Source: Roseibium sp. Sym1 (GTDB lineage Bacteria; Pseudomonadota; Alphaproteobacteria; Rhizobiales; Stappiaceae). Taken from it: a stretch of DNA of 64,000 bases. Made by a program: the position numbers and the translations under genes. This document shows positions 27,873 to 37,675 of the stretch, in pieces. Position 1 is the first letter of the stretch; each line of letters opens with the position of its first letter. The notes under the pieces are model-generated. The model worked only from the letters and a program-made list of their open reading frames with translations, ran no database searches and was not told where the DNA came from. Where the stretch lies: positions 1,364,001 to 1,428,000 of the forward strand of contig NZ_CP114786.1 of NCBI RefSeq assembly GCF_027359675.1. The letters run 5' to 3'.

Positions 27873-28907
27873 TTATTCTGATACGGGCGCCGCACTGCCG
27901 CGCACGACCAGTTCGACATCGACCATGACGGGATCCCGCCCAAGACCGGTCGTGTCTTCTCCGGCATCGATGCAAGTCAACAGCAGGGAGGACGCCTGAG
28001 ATCCAAGAGCCCGCCTGTCCTGGCGAATGGTTGTCAGGGCCGGCACATAATATTCGGACAGTTCGATATCGTCGAAGCCGACAACGGAAATATCCTGAGG
28101 CACCCGGACCCCATTGGCGGTCAGAACGGAGATCAGGCCAAAGGCCACCTGATCCGAAGCGCAGAAGACGGCCGTTGGCCGGTCCCGCATGACCAGAATA
28201 CGCTCGCCCGCCAAACGCCCGGACTCCAGGGAAAAATCGCCTCGTATGATCCATTCCCCGTACACCGGAAGACCGAGCCGCTCCCGCTCGAGAAGCATGC
28301 CTTTGCGCCTGGCGTGGGTCAGGACGTTGTCCTGGGGACCCGTAACATGGGCGATCTTGCGATGGCCGAGCTCATACAGGTGGCGCACCGCGAGCTGCGC
28401 ACCCCGGACGTTGTCACTGCGCACGGAAGGCAGGTTCACACCGTGGACCCATTCACAGGCAAAGACGATCCGGTCGGAAACCCCGTTTTCCTCGAAGAGC
28501 TGGAGTTCATTTTGCGTCAACGACCCGTCCAGGCAGATCATGCCGTCGATCTGGGAATCCAGGAAATAGTCGACACTGCGCTTTCCGGCCGCCGCGCGAT
28601 CCTTGGTGTCCGCGATCAGCACGGAATAGTCCCGGTCGCCGAAGGCCTCGCTGATACCGGCCAGGATCTGGGAAAAGAACGGATTGCCGAGATTGGGCAC
28701 GAGAACAAGAATTGCCCTGGCCTGGCGGGTCCTCAAGTTGCGCGCGGCCCTGTTGACCCGGTAACCGGTGGCCCGGATGGCGGCGAAAACCTGTTCCCGC
28801 GTCGCTTCGGACAACAGCTCGGGATTGCTCAGCGCACGGCTGACCGTCGCTGTGGAGACGCCCGCCTCCCTGGCGACATCCCGAATACGCGCCGTTTTTT
28901 GAACCAA
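27873..28907 (-). CDS. LacI-family transcriptional repressor of the sugar operon
   Basis: A 344-residue regulator. Its N-terminal helix-turn-helix and hinge (RIRDVAREAGVSTATVSRAL) are followed by the periplasmic-binding-protein-like effector domain (VGFDDIELSEYYVPALTTIR near the C-terminus). The TTG at 28907 is supported by GGGAG seven bases upstream. It is divergent from an ABC sugar-uptake operon. Two identical perfect palindromes with the CG centre typical of LacI-family sites lie in the shared region, so it very probably represses that operon until a sugar derived from the transported substrate binds. Confidence 0.92.
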   Translation of the reverse strand: MVQKTARIRDVAREAGVSTATVSRALSNPELLSEATREQVFAAIRATGYRVNRAARNLRTRQARAILVLVPNLGNPFFSQILAGISEAFGDRDYSVLIADTKDRAAAGKRSVDYFLDSQIDGMICLDGSLTQNELQLFEENGVSDRIVFACEWVHGVNLPSVRSDNVRGAQLAVRHLYELGHRKIAHVTGPQDNVLTHARRKGMLLERERLGLPVYGEWIIRGDFSLESGRLAGERILVMRDRPTAVFCASDQVAFGLISVLTANGVRVPQDISVVGFDDIELSEYYVPALTTIRQDRRALGSQASSLLLTCIDAGEDTTGLGRDPVMVDVELVVRGSAAPVSE

Positions 28908-28986
28908 GCCTGTCTCCCAAGCTTCTGATTGTCATTGCTTTCTGGCCGGATCCCGCAAGCCTTCGCGAGGGTATCGACATTCCGGG

Positions 28987-29015
28987 TTGACACGGAAGCG
29001 TTTCCCGAGAATGAT
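28987..29015 (+). promoter_or_regulatory. predicted sigma-70 promoter of the sugar operon
   Basis: TTGACA (28987-28992), a 17-base spacer and AATGAT (29010-29015) form a plausible promoter. The first LacI operator begins four bases after the -10 box, so repressor binding would block the start site. Confidence 0.6.
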
Positions 29016-29018
29016 GAA

Positions 29019-29032
29019 TGTAATCGATTACA
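29019..29032. promoter_or_regulatory. LacI-family operator O1
   Basis: TGTAATCGATTACA is a perfect 14-base palindrome with the central CG common to LacI-family sites. An identical copy lies 31 bases downstream. Confidence 0.85.
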
Positions 29033-29049
29033 TGAATAATACAACAAAA

Positions 29050-29063
29050 TGTAATCGATTACA
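29050..29063. promoter_or_regulatory. LacI-family operator O2
   Basis: The second exact copy of TGTAATCGATTACA. The 31-base offset is close to three helical turns, putting both repressor dimers on the same face of the DNA and allowing cooperative binding. Confidence 0.85.
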
Positions 29064-29125
29064 AAACATGCGGTGGAGGCCGCATAGCGAGGACAATCGG
29101 ACAAACAGTTCGATGGGAGGACATG

Positions 29126-30361
29126 ATGAAAGCATTACGCGCAGTTTTTGCAGCAACCACTGCCCTGTGCGCGGCCACCGCCGCGCAGGCCGCCGACCTG
29201 GAAGTCACGCATTGGTGGACATCCGGCGGCGAGGCCGCGGCCGTTGCCGAATTCGCCAAAGCCTTTAACGAGAAGACCGAACACAACTGGGTCGACGGTG
29301 CCATCGCCGGCGGCGGCGGCACGGCCCGCCCGGTCATGGTCAGCCGCATCATCGGCGGCGACCCGATGGGCGCCACCCAGTTCAACCATGGCCGCCAGAC
29401 CGAAGAGCTGATCGAAGCCGGCCTGATGCGCGACCTGACCCACATCGCGGAAGCCGAAGGCTGGAAGGACCTCGTCAATCCGTCCTCCCTGCTCGACAGC
29501 TGCACCGTGGACGGCCGAATCTACTGCGTGCCGGTGAACATCCATTCCTGGCAGTGGCTGTGGCTGTCCAACGCCGCCTTCGAGAAAGCGGGTGTCCCTG
29601 TTCCGAACAACTGGGACGAGTTCGTCGCCGCCGCGCCGAAGCTGGAAGCTGCCGGCATCGTTCCGCTCGCCCTCGGCCAGCAGCCGTGGCAGAACTCCGG
29701 ACTGTTCAACGTTCTGCTGGCAACCCTTGCGGGTCCGGAAACGCTGGTGCAGGTCTACGGTGAAAAGGATGCCGAAGTCGCCGCCGGTCCGGAAATCGCA
29801 CGCGTCTTCAAGGCCGCCGAGGATGCCCGCCGGATGCGGCAGGGTTCCAACGTGCAGGACTGGAACCAGGCGACAAACCTGGTGATCACCGGCAAGGCCG
29901 GGGGCCAGATCATGGGCGACTGGGCCCAGGGTGAATTTCAGGTCGCCGGCCAGGTCGCCGGCGAGGACTATACCTGCCTGCCCGGCCTGGGTGTCCACGA
30001 GGTGATTTCGACGGGCGGAGACGCCTTCTATTTCCCGGTGGTCGACGACCCGGAAATCCAGAAAGCCCAGGACGAGCTCGCCTCGCTGATGGTCTCGCCG
30101 GAAGTGCAGGTCGCCTTCAACCTGAAAAAAGGCTCCCTGCCGATCCGCGGCGACGTCGACTTGGCGGCCGCCAACGATTGCATGAAGAAGGGGCTGGAGA
30201 TCCTCGCCGCCGGCAACACGCTTCCGGACACCAACCAGCTCAACACGGAAGATACCAACACGCAGCTCAACGACCTGTTCGTGGAGTTCTTCAACGACGA
30301 GAGCATTACGGCTGAGGACGCCCAGGCGCGCTTCGTCGATATCGTCGCTCAAGCGGACTGA
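29126..30361 (+). CDS. sugar ABC transporter substrate-binding protein (GtsA-like)
   Basis: A 411-residue periplasmic sugar-binding protein with a signal peptide ending AAQA-ADLE. LEVTHWWTSGGEAAAVAEF, GGGGTARPVMVSR, VPVNIHSWQWLW and GDWAQGEFQVAGQV resemble GtsA-type glucose/mannose binding proteins of Pseudomonas. GGGAGG lies five bases before the ATG at 29126 and only two before the tandem ATG at 29123, so the second is preferred. It heads an operon of transporter and sugar-processing genes. Downstream glucokinase supports a glucose-type or glucoside substrate, but the exact sugar is not decided. Confidence 0.9.
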   Translation: MKALRAVFAATTALCAATAAQAADLEVTHWWTSGGEAAAVAEFAKAFNEKTEHNWVDGAIAGGGGTARPVMVSRIIGGDPMGATQFNHGRQTEELIEAGLMRDLTHIAEAEGWKDLVNPSSLLDSCTVDGRIYCVPVNIHSWQWLWLSNAAFEKAGVPVPNNWDEFVAAAPKLEAAGIVPLALGQQPWQNSGLFNVLLATLAGPETLVQVYGEKDAEVAAGPEIARVFKAAEDARRMRQGSNVQDWNQATNLVITGKAGGQIMGDWAQGEFQVAGQVAGEDYTCLPGLGVHEVISTGGDAFYFPVVDDPEIQKAQDELASLMVSPEVQVAFNLKKGSLPIRGDVDLAAANDCMKKGLEILAAGNTLPDTNQLNTEDTNTQLNDLFVEFFNDESITAEDAQARFVDIVAQAD

Positions 30362-30377
30362 TCGCTCTTCCTCCAGA

Positions 30378-30413
30378 ACCGTGGGGCCCGAAAGGGTTCC
30401 ACGGTCCTTTTTT
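30378..30413 (+). terminator. intra-operon hairpin with T-run (partial terminator)
   Basis: ACCGTGG and CCACGGT pair around a 14-base loop and are followed by CCTTTTTT. Located between the binding-protein and permease genes, it probably attenuates read-through and gives excess binding protein over membrane components. Confidence 0.75.
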
Positions 30414-30440
30414 CTTCCTTCTTCTGCCGGGAAGCAGCAA

Positions 30441-31334
30441 ATGGCGAACAGCACCCGTCCTTTTCAGCCGTTCCGAAATCTAAATGCCAAGATCGCCTCG
30501 ATCCCGATGGTCATGACGGCCCTGGTGATCTTTGTCGGCTGCACGGCCTGGACGATCTATTATTCCTTCACCAAGTCCAAGCTGCTGCCGAAGGCGAATT
30601 TCGTCGGCTTCGACCAGTATGAGCGCCTGTGGTCAACCCGCCGCTGGCTGGTGTCGATCGAGAACCTGCTCATCTATGGCAGCCTGTCGCTGATCTTTTC
30701 ACTGATCATCGGCTTTCTGCTGGCGGCGCTGCTCGACCAGAAAATCCGCTTCGAGGACACTTTCCGGACGATCCTTCTCTATCCCTTCGCCCTGTCGTTC
30801 ATCGTCACCGGCCTGGTCTGGCAGTGGCTGCTGAACCCGGATTTCGGGATCCAGGGCGTGGTTCGCGATCTCGGCTGGGAAAGCTTCAGCTTCGATCCGC
30901 TCTACAACGCCGACATCGTCATCTACGGCGTCCTGATCGCCGGCCTGTGGCAGGGTACCGGCCTGGTCATGTGCCTGATGCTGGCCGGCCTGCGCGGCAT
31001 CGACGAGGACATCTGGAAGGCGGCACGGGTCGACGGCATTCCGATGTGGAAGACCTACCTCTTCATCGTCATTCCGATGATGCGGCCGGTCTTCATCACC
31101 ACCATCGTCATCATCACCTCCGGCATCGTCCGGGTCTACGACCTGATCGTCGCCCAGACCGGCGGAGGGCCGGGCATCGCCTCGGAGGTCCCGGCGAAAT
31201 ACGTCTACGACTACATGTTCCAATCGCAGAACCTGGGCCAGGGCTTCGCCGCATCGACCGTGATGCTGCTGACAGTGGCGATCATCGTCATTCCCTGGGC
31301 CTATCTGGAATTCGGGGGCAAGCGCCGTGCTTAA
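30441..31334 (+). CDS. sugar ABC transporter permease (MalF type)
   Basis: A 297-residue inner-membrane permease with six hydrophobic helices. The cytoplasmic EAA loop reads DEDIWKAARVDGIPMWKTYL, which docks on the ATPase. The ATG at 30441 follows GGGAAG. It works with the adjacent MalG-type permease, whose GTG start overlaps its end by eight bases, and with the binding protein to import the sugar. Confidence 0.92.
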   Translation: MANSTRPFQPFRNLNAKIASIPMVMTALVIFVGCTAWTIYYSFTKSKLLPKANFVGFDQYERLWSTRRWLVSIENLLIYGSLSLIFSLIIGFLLAALLDQKIRFEDTFRTILLYPFALSFIVTGLVWQWLLNPDFGIQGVVRDLGWESFSFDPLYNADIVIYGVLIAGLWQGTGLVMCLMLAGLRGIDEDIWKAARVDGIPMWKTYLFIVIPMMRPVFITTIVIITSGIVRVYDLIVAQTGGGPGIASEVPAKYVYDYMFQSQNLGQGFAASTVMLLTVAIIVIPWAYLEFGGKRRA

Positions 31335-32253
31335 GACAACCGACCCTTCCGCCGCCGCTCCGGTCCCGCTCGAGGACGGTCCGAGCGGACGCCGGCCGCG
31401 ACCGATGCTGTCCCGGCGCAACATCATGCTGTACGGCACGCTGATCGTGATCAGTGTCTATTACCTGCTGCCGCTCTACGTGATGGTGGTGACCTCGTTG
31501 AAGGGAATGCCCGAAATCCGTTTCGGCAACATCTTCGCGCCCCCCCTGGAAATCACCTTCGAACCCTGGGTGAAAGCCTGGGCGGAAGCCTGCACCGGCC
31601 TCAATTGCGACGGGCTCAGCCGCGGGTTCTGGAATTCGGTGCGCATCACCGTTCCGTCCGTGATCATGTCGATCGCCATCGCCTCGGTGAACGGCTATGC
31701 GCTCGCCAACTGGCGCTTCAAGGGCGCGGAAGTGTTCTTCACCATCCTGATCTTCGGCAGCTTCATTCCCTATCAGGTGATGATCTACCCGATCGTGATC
31801 GTGCTCCGGGAAATCGGTGTCTATGGATCGCTGACCGGCCTCGTCATCGTGCATACGATCTTCGGCATGCCGATCCTGACGCTCCTGTTCCGGAACTACT
31901 TCGTGTCCGTTCCGGAAGAACTTTTCAAGGCGGCGCGCGTCGATGGAGCCGGGTTCTGGGGCATCTATTTCCGCATCATGCTGCCGATGAGCCTGCCGAT
32001 CTTCGTGGTCGCGATCATCCTGCAGATCACCGGGATCTGGAACGACTTCCTGTTCGGCGTCGTCTACACCAAACCGGACACCTATCCGATGACGGTCCAG
32101 CTCAACAACATCGTCAATTCGGTGCAGGGCGTGAAGGAATACAACGTCAACATGGCCGCGACCATCCTGACCGGGCTGGTGCCGCTGATCGTCTATTTCG
32201 TCTCCGGAAAACTCTTTGTCCGCGGTATCGCGGCCGGCGCTGTGAAAGGCTGA
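31327..32253 (+). CDS. sugar ABC transporter permease (MalG type)
   Basis: A 308-residue permease of the CUT1 class. The EAA loop is PEELFKAARVDGAGFWGIYF. The N-terminal tail before the first helix (about residue 33) is long and basic. The start is a GTG at 31327 inside the preceding gene, with GGGGGC upstream. It forms the transmembrane heterodimer with the MalF-type partner. An insert with two cysteines between helices 1 and 2 (EACTGLNCDG) may form a periplasmic disulfide. Confidence 0.92.
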   Translation: MLKTTDPSAAAPVPLEDGPSGRRPRPMLSRRNIMLYGTLIVISVYYLLPLYVMVVTSLKGMPEIRFGNIFAPPLEITFEPWVKAWAEACTGLNCDGLSRGFWNSVRITVPSVIMSIAIASVNGYALANWRFKGAEVFFTILIFGSFIPYQVMIYPIVIVLREIGVYGSLTGLVIVHTIFGMPILTLLFRNYFVSVPEELFKAARVDGAGFWGIYFRIMLPMSLPIFVVAIILQITGIWNDFLFGVVYTKPDTYPMTVQLNNIVNSVQGVKEYNVNMAATILTGLVPLIVYFVSGKLFVRGIAAGAVKG

Positions 32254-32261
32254 GGACCTCC

Positions 32262-33353
<1,092 letters not shown>

Positions 33354-33386
33354 TCCGGTCTATTCCAGACATTCAGGACAACGATC

Positions 33387-34133
33387 ATGGACGTTTCATT
33401 CCAGCTTTATTCCGCGCGCGACTTCACCCCGTGGGACGGAGTGCTCAGCCGGCTCGCAGGCCTGGGTTACACCCAGGTCGAGGGCTTCGGCGGCAACTAC
33501 GAGGACCCGGCCGCTTTCCGCGCCCTGCTCGACGCCAACGGTCTCACCATGCCGTCGGGCCATTTCTTTCCCATGGAGCAGTTCGAGACCGACCTGCCCA
33601 AGGTGATCGACACCGCCAGGACCCTCGGCATGGAGCGCCTGTTCGTACCGGCCGTGCCGCCGGAACAGCGCGTACCGGACGCCGCCATGTGGCAGGACAT
33701 CGCCACCCGCCTGGAAAGCATCGGTGCGAAGGTCCGTGACGCCGGCCTGCGTTTCGGCTGGCACAATCACCATTTCGAATTTGTGGCCTGTGCCGACGGC
33801 CGGCTGCCGATGGACATCCTGCTGGAGACCGCGCCGTCGATCGAGTGGGAGGCGGACATTGCCTGGATCGTACGCGGCGGACAGGATCCGATCGACTGGA
33901 TCGGCCGCCATGCCAGCCGCATCACCACGGCACATGTGAAGGACATCGCTCCCGAAGGCGAGTGCACGGACGAAGATGGCTGGGCGGATGTCGGCCAGGG
34001 CACCATGGACTGGAAGGCGATCATGGCCGCGCTCCGGGGTGCCGGCGTCGACCTCTTCGTCATGGAGCATGACAAACCATCCGATGTCGACCGGTTCGCC
34101 GCCCGCTCCATCGAAGCCTTCCGCACGTTCTGA
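33387..34133 (+). CDS. sugar phosphate isomerase/epimerase (xylose-isomerase-like barrel)
   Basis: A 248-residue TIM-barrel protein of the xylose isomerase-like/AP endonuclease 2 superfamily. Metal-ligand candidates occur in FGWHNHHFEF, WEADIAWI, TAHVKDI and VMEHDKP, matching the Glu/His/Asp pattern of the family. It belongs to the ABC sugar operon and precedes an oxidoreductase gene. Such pairs often convert imported cyclic polyols or 3-keto sugars; the precise reaction is unassigned. Confidence 0.82.
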   Translation: MDVSFQLYSARDFTPWDGVLSRLAGLGYTQVEGFGGNYEDPAAFRALLDANGLTMPSGHFFPMEQFETDLPKVIDTARTLGMERLFVPAVPPEQRVPDAAMWQDIATRLESIGAKVRDAGLRFGWHNHHFEFVACADGRLPMDILLETAPSIEWEADIAWIVRGGQDPIDWIGRHASRITTAHVKDIAPEGECTDEDGWADVGQGTMDWKAIMAALRGAGVDLFVMEHDKPSDVDRFAARSIEAFRTF

Positions 34134-34142
34134 GGACCTGAC

Positions 34143-35264
34143 ATGACGACAACACTTGGCATCGGCATCCTCGGATGCGGTAACATCTCGGCCGCCTACA
34201 TGCGCCTCGCTCCGCTCTTCAGGGGCATCGAGGTGCGCGCCTGCGCCGATCTCAACGAAGCCGCGGCGAAGGCCCGCGCGGAAGAGTTCGGCCTGCGCGC
34301 CGAGACCGTCGACGGCCTGCTCGGGGCCGACGACATCGATATCATCGTCAACCTGACGGTTCCCGCCGCCCATTTCGAGGTCTCCAAAAACGTGCTCGAG
34401 GCCGGCAAGCACGTCTATTCGGAAAAACCTTTCGTGCTCGGCGTCGAGGAAGGCAAGGCCCTTGCGGCCATTGCCGAACCCAAGGGCCTCAGGATCGGCT
34501 CCGCGCCGGACACCTTCCTGGGCGGCGCGCACCAGCTTGCCCGCCACCTGATCGACAGCGGCGCCGTCGGCAAGGTGACCTCAGGCACCTGTTTCGTGCA
34601 GAGCCCGGGCATGGAGATGTGGCACCCGAACCCGGATTTCTTCTTCCAGCCCGGTGGCGGCCCGATCCTCGATCTCGGCCCCTATTACATCTCCAACCTG
34701 GTGCAGCTGCTGGGTCCGGTGAAACGGGTCTGCGCCATGAGTTCGTCCGGATCGGAATACCGCACGATCACGTCCGAGCCGCGCAACGGGGAAAAGATCA
34801 AGGTGGAAACGCCGACGACGATCCACGCGGTGCTGCAGTTCCATTCGGGCGCGCAGATCACCTATTGCGCCAGCTGGGACGTGTGGCAGCACGGCCATTC
34901 CAACATGGAGCTCTACGGCCGGGACGGCACGCTGCATGTGCCCGACCCGAATTTCTTCGGCGGCGAGATCCGCATGACCGACAAGGGCAGCTTCGTGAAT
35001 GTCTCGGAAGCGTGGCAGCACCCGTTCTCCAAGGCCAATGATCGCGGCCATGCCAATTACCGCACGGCCGGTCTTGCCGACATGGCCCAGTCAATCCTGG
35101 AAAACCGGCCGCACCGTTGCTCTTTGGAATTTGCTCTGCATGCTGTCGATGTGATGACGGCGATTCTCGGCTCGGGCGAGAGCGGCCGGTTCATCGACAT
35201 CGGAACGACCTGCGAGCGCCCCGCCGCCCTCGACCCCGAGGCCGCGCGCGCGCTCCTGACCTGA
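34143..35264 (+). CDS. Gfo/Idh/MocA-family NAD(P)-dependent oxidoreductase
   Basis: A 373-residue dehydrogenase. The Rossmann motif is GIGILGCGNISAAYM. The family active-site strand VYSEKPFVLGVEEGKAL contains the EKP lysine, and the C-terminal domain begins after residue 130 (GGGPILDLGPYYI). Members oxidise or reduce sugars and cyclitols, or make 3-keto sugars. It lies ten bases after the isomerase gene, so both probably act on the same imported sugar. Confidence 0.9.
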   Translation: MTTTLGIGILGCGNISAAYMRLAPLFRGIEVRACADLNEAAAKARAEEFGLRAETVDGLLGADDIDIIVNLTVPAAHFEVSKNVLEAGKHVYSEKPFVLGVEEGKALAAIAEPKGLRIGSAPDTFLGGAHQLARHLIDSGAVGKVTSGTCFVQSPGMEMWHPNPDFFFQPGGGPILDLGPYYISNLVQLLGPVKRVCAMSSSGSEYRTITSEPRNGEKIKVETPTTIHAVLQFHSGAQITYCASWDVWQHGHSNMELYGRDGTLHVPDPNFFGGEIRMTDKGSFVNVSEAWQHPFSKANDRGHANYRTAGLADMAQSILENRPHRCSLEFALHAVDVMTAILGSGESGRFIDIGTTCERPAALDPEAARALLT

Positions 35265-35276
35265 CCTGGAGCTTTC

Positions 35277-36320
35277 ATGACCTGGACAGCCTCGGACACG
35301 CGATACGACGCCATGGAATACCGCCGGTGCGGGAATTCGGGCCTGAAACTGCCCGTAATCTCGCTCGGCCTGTGGCACAATTTCGGTGACGACACGCCTC
35401 ATGAGCGCAAGCGTGCGATCGCGCGCACCGCCTTCGATCTCGGCATCACCCATTTCGACCTCGCCAACAACTACGGGCCGGCGCCCGGAGCGGCGGAACA
35501 GGCTTTCGGAGAGCTTCTGAGAACCGATTTCGCCGCTTACCGGGACGAGATGATCATCTCGTCCAAGGCCGGTTACCTGATGTGGCCGGGCCCGTATGGC
35601 GAGTTCAGCAGCCGGAAATACCTGATCGCCTCCTGTGACCAGTCACTGAAGCGCATGGGTCTCGACTATGTCGATATCTTCTACTCGCACCGTTTCGACC
35701 CCGAGACGCCGCTGGAAGAGACCATGATGGCGCTCGATCACATCGTGCGGTCCGGACGGGCCCTCTATGTCGGCATCTCGTCCTACAATTCGAGACGAAC
35801 ACGGGAAGCGGCCGCCATTTTGAAGGAACTGGGCACGCCCTGCCTCATTCACCAGCCGAGCTACTCGATGATCAACCGCTGGGTGGAGGAGGACGGCCTG
35901 CTCGACACGCTGGACGATCTCGGCATCGGATCGATTGCCTTTTCGCCGCTTGCCCAGGGCATGCTGACGAACAAGTACCTGAAGGGCATTCCGGAGGGCA
36001 GCCGGGCAACCCAGGGCAAGTCCCTGAAAGAGCAGTTCCTGAGCGAAGACAACCTCGCCACCATTCGCGCCCTCAACGCCATTGCCGAGAAACGCGGCCA
36101 GTCCCTCGCCCAGATGGCGATTGCCTGGGTTCTCAGGAAGGGGCGGGTCACCACAGCGCTGATCGGCGCCAGCCGGCCGGAACAGGTCAGGGACTGTGCC
36201 GGCACCGTCGGGAACCTGGACTTCTCGGACGCGGAACTGGCCGAAATCGAAGCCACAACGCGTGATGCCTATATCAACCTGTGGGCCGCCTCCTCCGAAA
36301 GGGACGGCCCGGCGCGCTAG
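35277..36320 (+). CDS. aldo/keto reductase, YghZ (L-glyceraldehyde-3-phosphate reductase)-like
   Basis: A 347-residue AKR. DLANNYGPAPGAAE contains Asp61 and Tyr66 of the catalytic tetrad; the lysine lies in ISSKAGYLMWPGPYG and the histidine in IFYSHRFD. The N-terminal layout YRRCGNSGLKLPVISLGLWH and the WPGPYGEFSSRKYL loop match E. coli YghZ, which reduces L-glyceraldehyde 3-phosphate and methylglyoxal. The ATG at 35277 has GGAG six bases upstream. In this operon the substrate may instead be a sugar aldehyde or keto sugar. Confidence 0.87.
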   Translation: MTWTASDTRYDAMEYRRCGNSGLKLPVISLGLWHNFGDDTPHERKRAIARTAFDLGITHFDLANNYGPAPGAAEQAFGELLRTDFAAYRDEMIISSKAGYLMWPGPYGEFSSRKYLIASCDQSLKRMGLDYVDIFYSHRFDPETPLEETMMALDHIVRSGRALYVGISSYNSRRTREAAAILKELGTPCLIHQPSYSMINRWVEEDGLLDTLDDLGIGSIAFSPLAQGMLTNKYLKGIPEGSRATQGKSLKEQFLSEDNLATIRALNAIAEKRGQSLAQMAIAWVLRKGRVTTALIGASRPEQVRDCAGTVGNLDFSDAELAEIEATTRDAYINLWAASSERDGPAR

Positions 36321-36404
36321 AAGGACCGACCGGCGGGGCTCGTCAGCGCCTGCCGGTCCGACCAAGCAAGGGCGCCGAGCGCGCCGATCGTGAAGGAGAG
36401 GGCC

Positions 36405-37460
36405 ATGGCCGGACTGATCAAGGGACCCGCAATTTTCCTGGCGCAATTCGGAGGCGACGAGGCTCCGTTCAATTCGCTGCCCGCCATTGCGAACTGGGCG
36501 GCCGGCCTTGGCTACAAGGGCATCCAGATCCCGACCTTCGACGGGCGGCTGTTCGATCTCGACAAGGCCGCCGAAAGCCAGGCCTATTGCGACGAGGTCA
36601 AGGGCATCTGCGCCGATGCCGGTGTGGAGATCACCGAACTCTCCACCCACCTGCAGGGCCAGCTCGTCGCGGTGCATCCGGCCTATGACCTTGCCTTTGA
36701 CGGCTTTGCCCCGCCAGAGGTGCACGGCAATCCCAAGGCCCGGCAGGAATGGGCGGTCGACCAGATGAAGAAGGCGGCGGTTGCCAGCCGAAATCTCGGC
36801 CTGACCGCTTCCGTCAGCTTCACCGGGTCACTCGCCTTCCCCTATCTCTATCCCTGGCCGCAGCGTCCGGCCGGTCTGATCGAGGAAGCCTTCAAGGAAC
36901 TCGCGGCCCGCTGGAAACCGATCCTGGATGTCTACGAGGACAATGGCGTCGATGTCGGCTACGAGATCCATCCGGGCGAGGATGTCTTCGACGGTGCCAC
37001 CTTCGAGATGTTCCTGGAAGCGCTCGGTGGCCACAAACGCTGCCAGATCAACTACGATCCGTCGCATTTCCTGCTGCAGCAGCTGGACTATCTCGCCTTC
37101 ATCGACATCTATCACGAGCGCATCTGCGCCTATCACGTGAAGGATGCGGAATTCAATCCGGATGGCCGCCAGGGTGTCTATTCCGGCTACCAGGGTTGGG
37201 TGAACCGGGCCGGCCGGTTCAGGTCGCTCGGCGACGGCCAGGTCGATTTTTCCGGCATCTTCTCCAAGCTCGCCCAGTACGGCTACGACAGCTGGGCGGT
37301 CCTGGAATGGGAATGCTGCCTGAAGTCCCCGGAACAGGGCGCCGCCGAAGGCGCGCCCTTCATCGAAAGCCACATCATCGAGGTCACCGACAAGGCCTTC
37401 GACGACTTTGCCGGCGGGGAGACGGACCAGGCACAGATCCGGAAAATGCTGGGATTGTAG
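36405..37460 (+). CDS. sugar phosphate isomerase/epimerase, second paralogue
   Basis: A 351-residue TIM-barrel protein of the same superfamily as the 33387 gene but about 100 residues longer. Metal-site elements are VGYEIHPGEDVFDG, INYDPSHFLLQQLDY, AYHVKDAEF and VLEWECCLKSP. The long form is common in operons for inositol-like or glucoside catabolism. The ATG at 36405 follows AAGGAGAG. It is the last gene of the LacI-controlled operon; no terminator hairpin is visible before the repeat that follows. Confidence 0.82.
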   Translation: MAGLIKGPAIFLAQFGGDEAPFNSLPAIANWAAGLGYKGIQIPTFDGRLFDLDKAAESQAYCDEVKGICADAGVEITELSTHLQGQLVAVHPAYDLAFDGFAPPEVHGNPKARQEWAVDQMKKAAVASRNLGLTASVSFTGSLAFPYLYPWPQRPAGLIEEAFKELAARWKPILDVYEDNGVDVGYEIHPGEDVFDGATFEMFLEALGGHKRCQINYDPSHFLLQQLDYLAFIDIYHERICAYHVKDAEFNPDGRQGVYSGYQGWVNRAGRFRSLGDGQVDFSGIFSKLAQYGYDSWAVLEWECCLKSPEQGAAEGAPFIESHIIEVTDKAFDDFAGGETDQAQIRKMLGL

Positions 37461-37497
37461 GCTTTACTGAAAACCACTGAGCCTGGCTGTTAGTTCC

Positions 37498-37603
37498 AGT
37501 GTCACCCCGGGCAAGCGAAGCGAAGTTCCGGGGCCCACTCGCAGCTCAACTGCTCTGGAAATGAGCAGGCCCCGGATCTCCCTTCGGTCGTCCGGGGCGA
37601 CAC
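37498..37603. repeat. palindromic intergenic repeat, family C
   Basis: Outer arms GTGTCACCCCGGGC and GTCCGGGGCGACAC, with an internal GTTCCGGGGCCCACTC / AGGCCCCGGATCT complement. Related half-elements with CCCGGGNCAAGCGNAGCG occur at 47313-47350, 47516-47567 and 47816-47868. Confidence 0.75.
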
Positions 37604-37675
37604 CTTGAGCCGATTGACCTCCCAGTTACTTACCAAGCGCGCTCGTCTCCGAGCTTTGAACGCACCTTCCAGCCG

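Noticed and set aside
27647..27928. 93-codon plus-strand frame near the LacI gene
   Set aside because: No ribosome binding site, it runs into the antisense of the LacI gene, and the composition is not protein-like.
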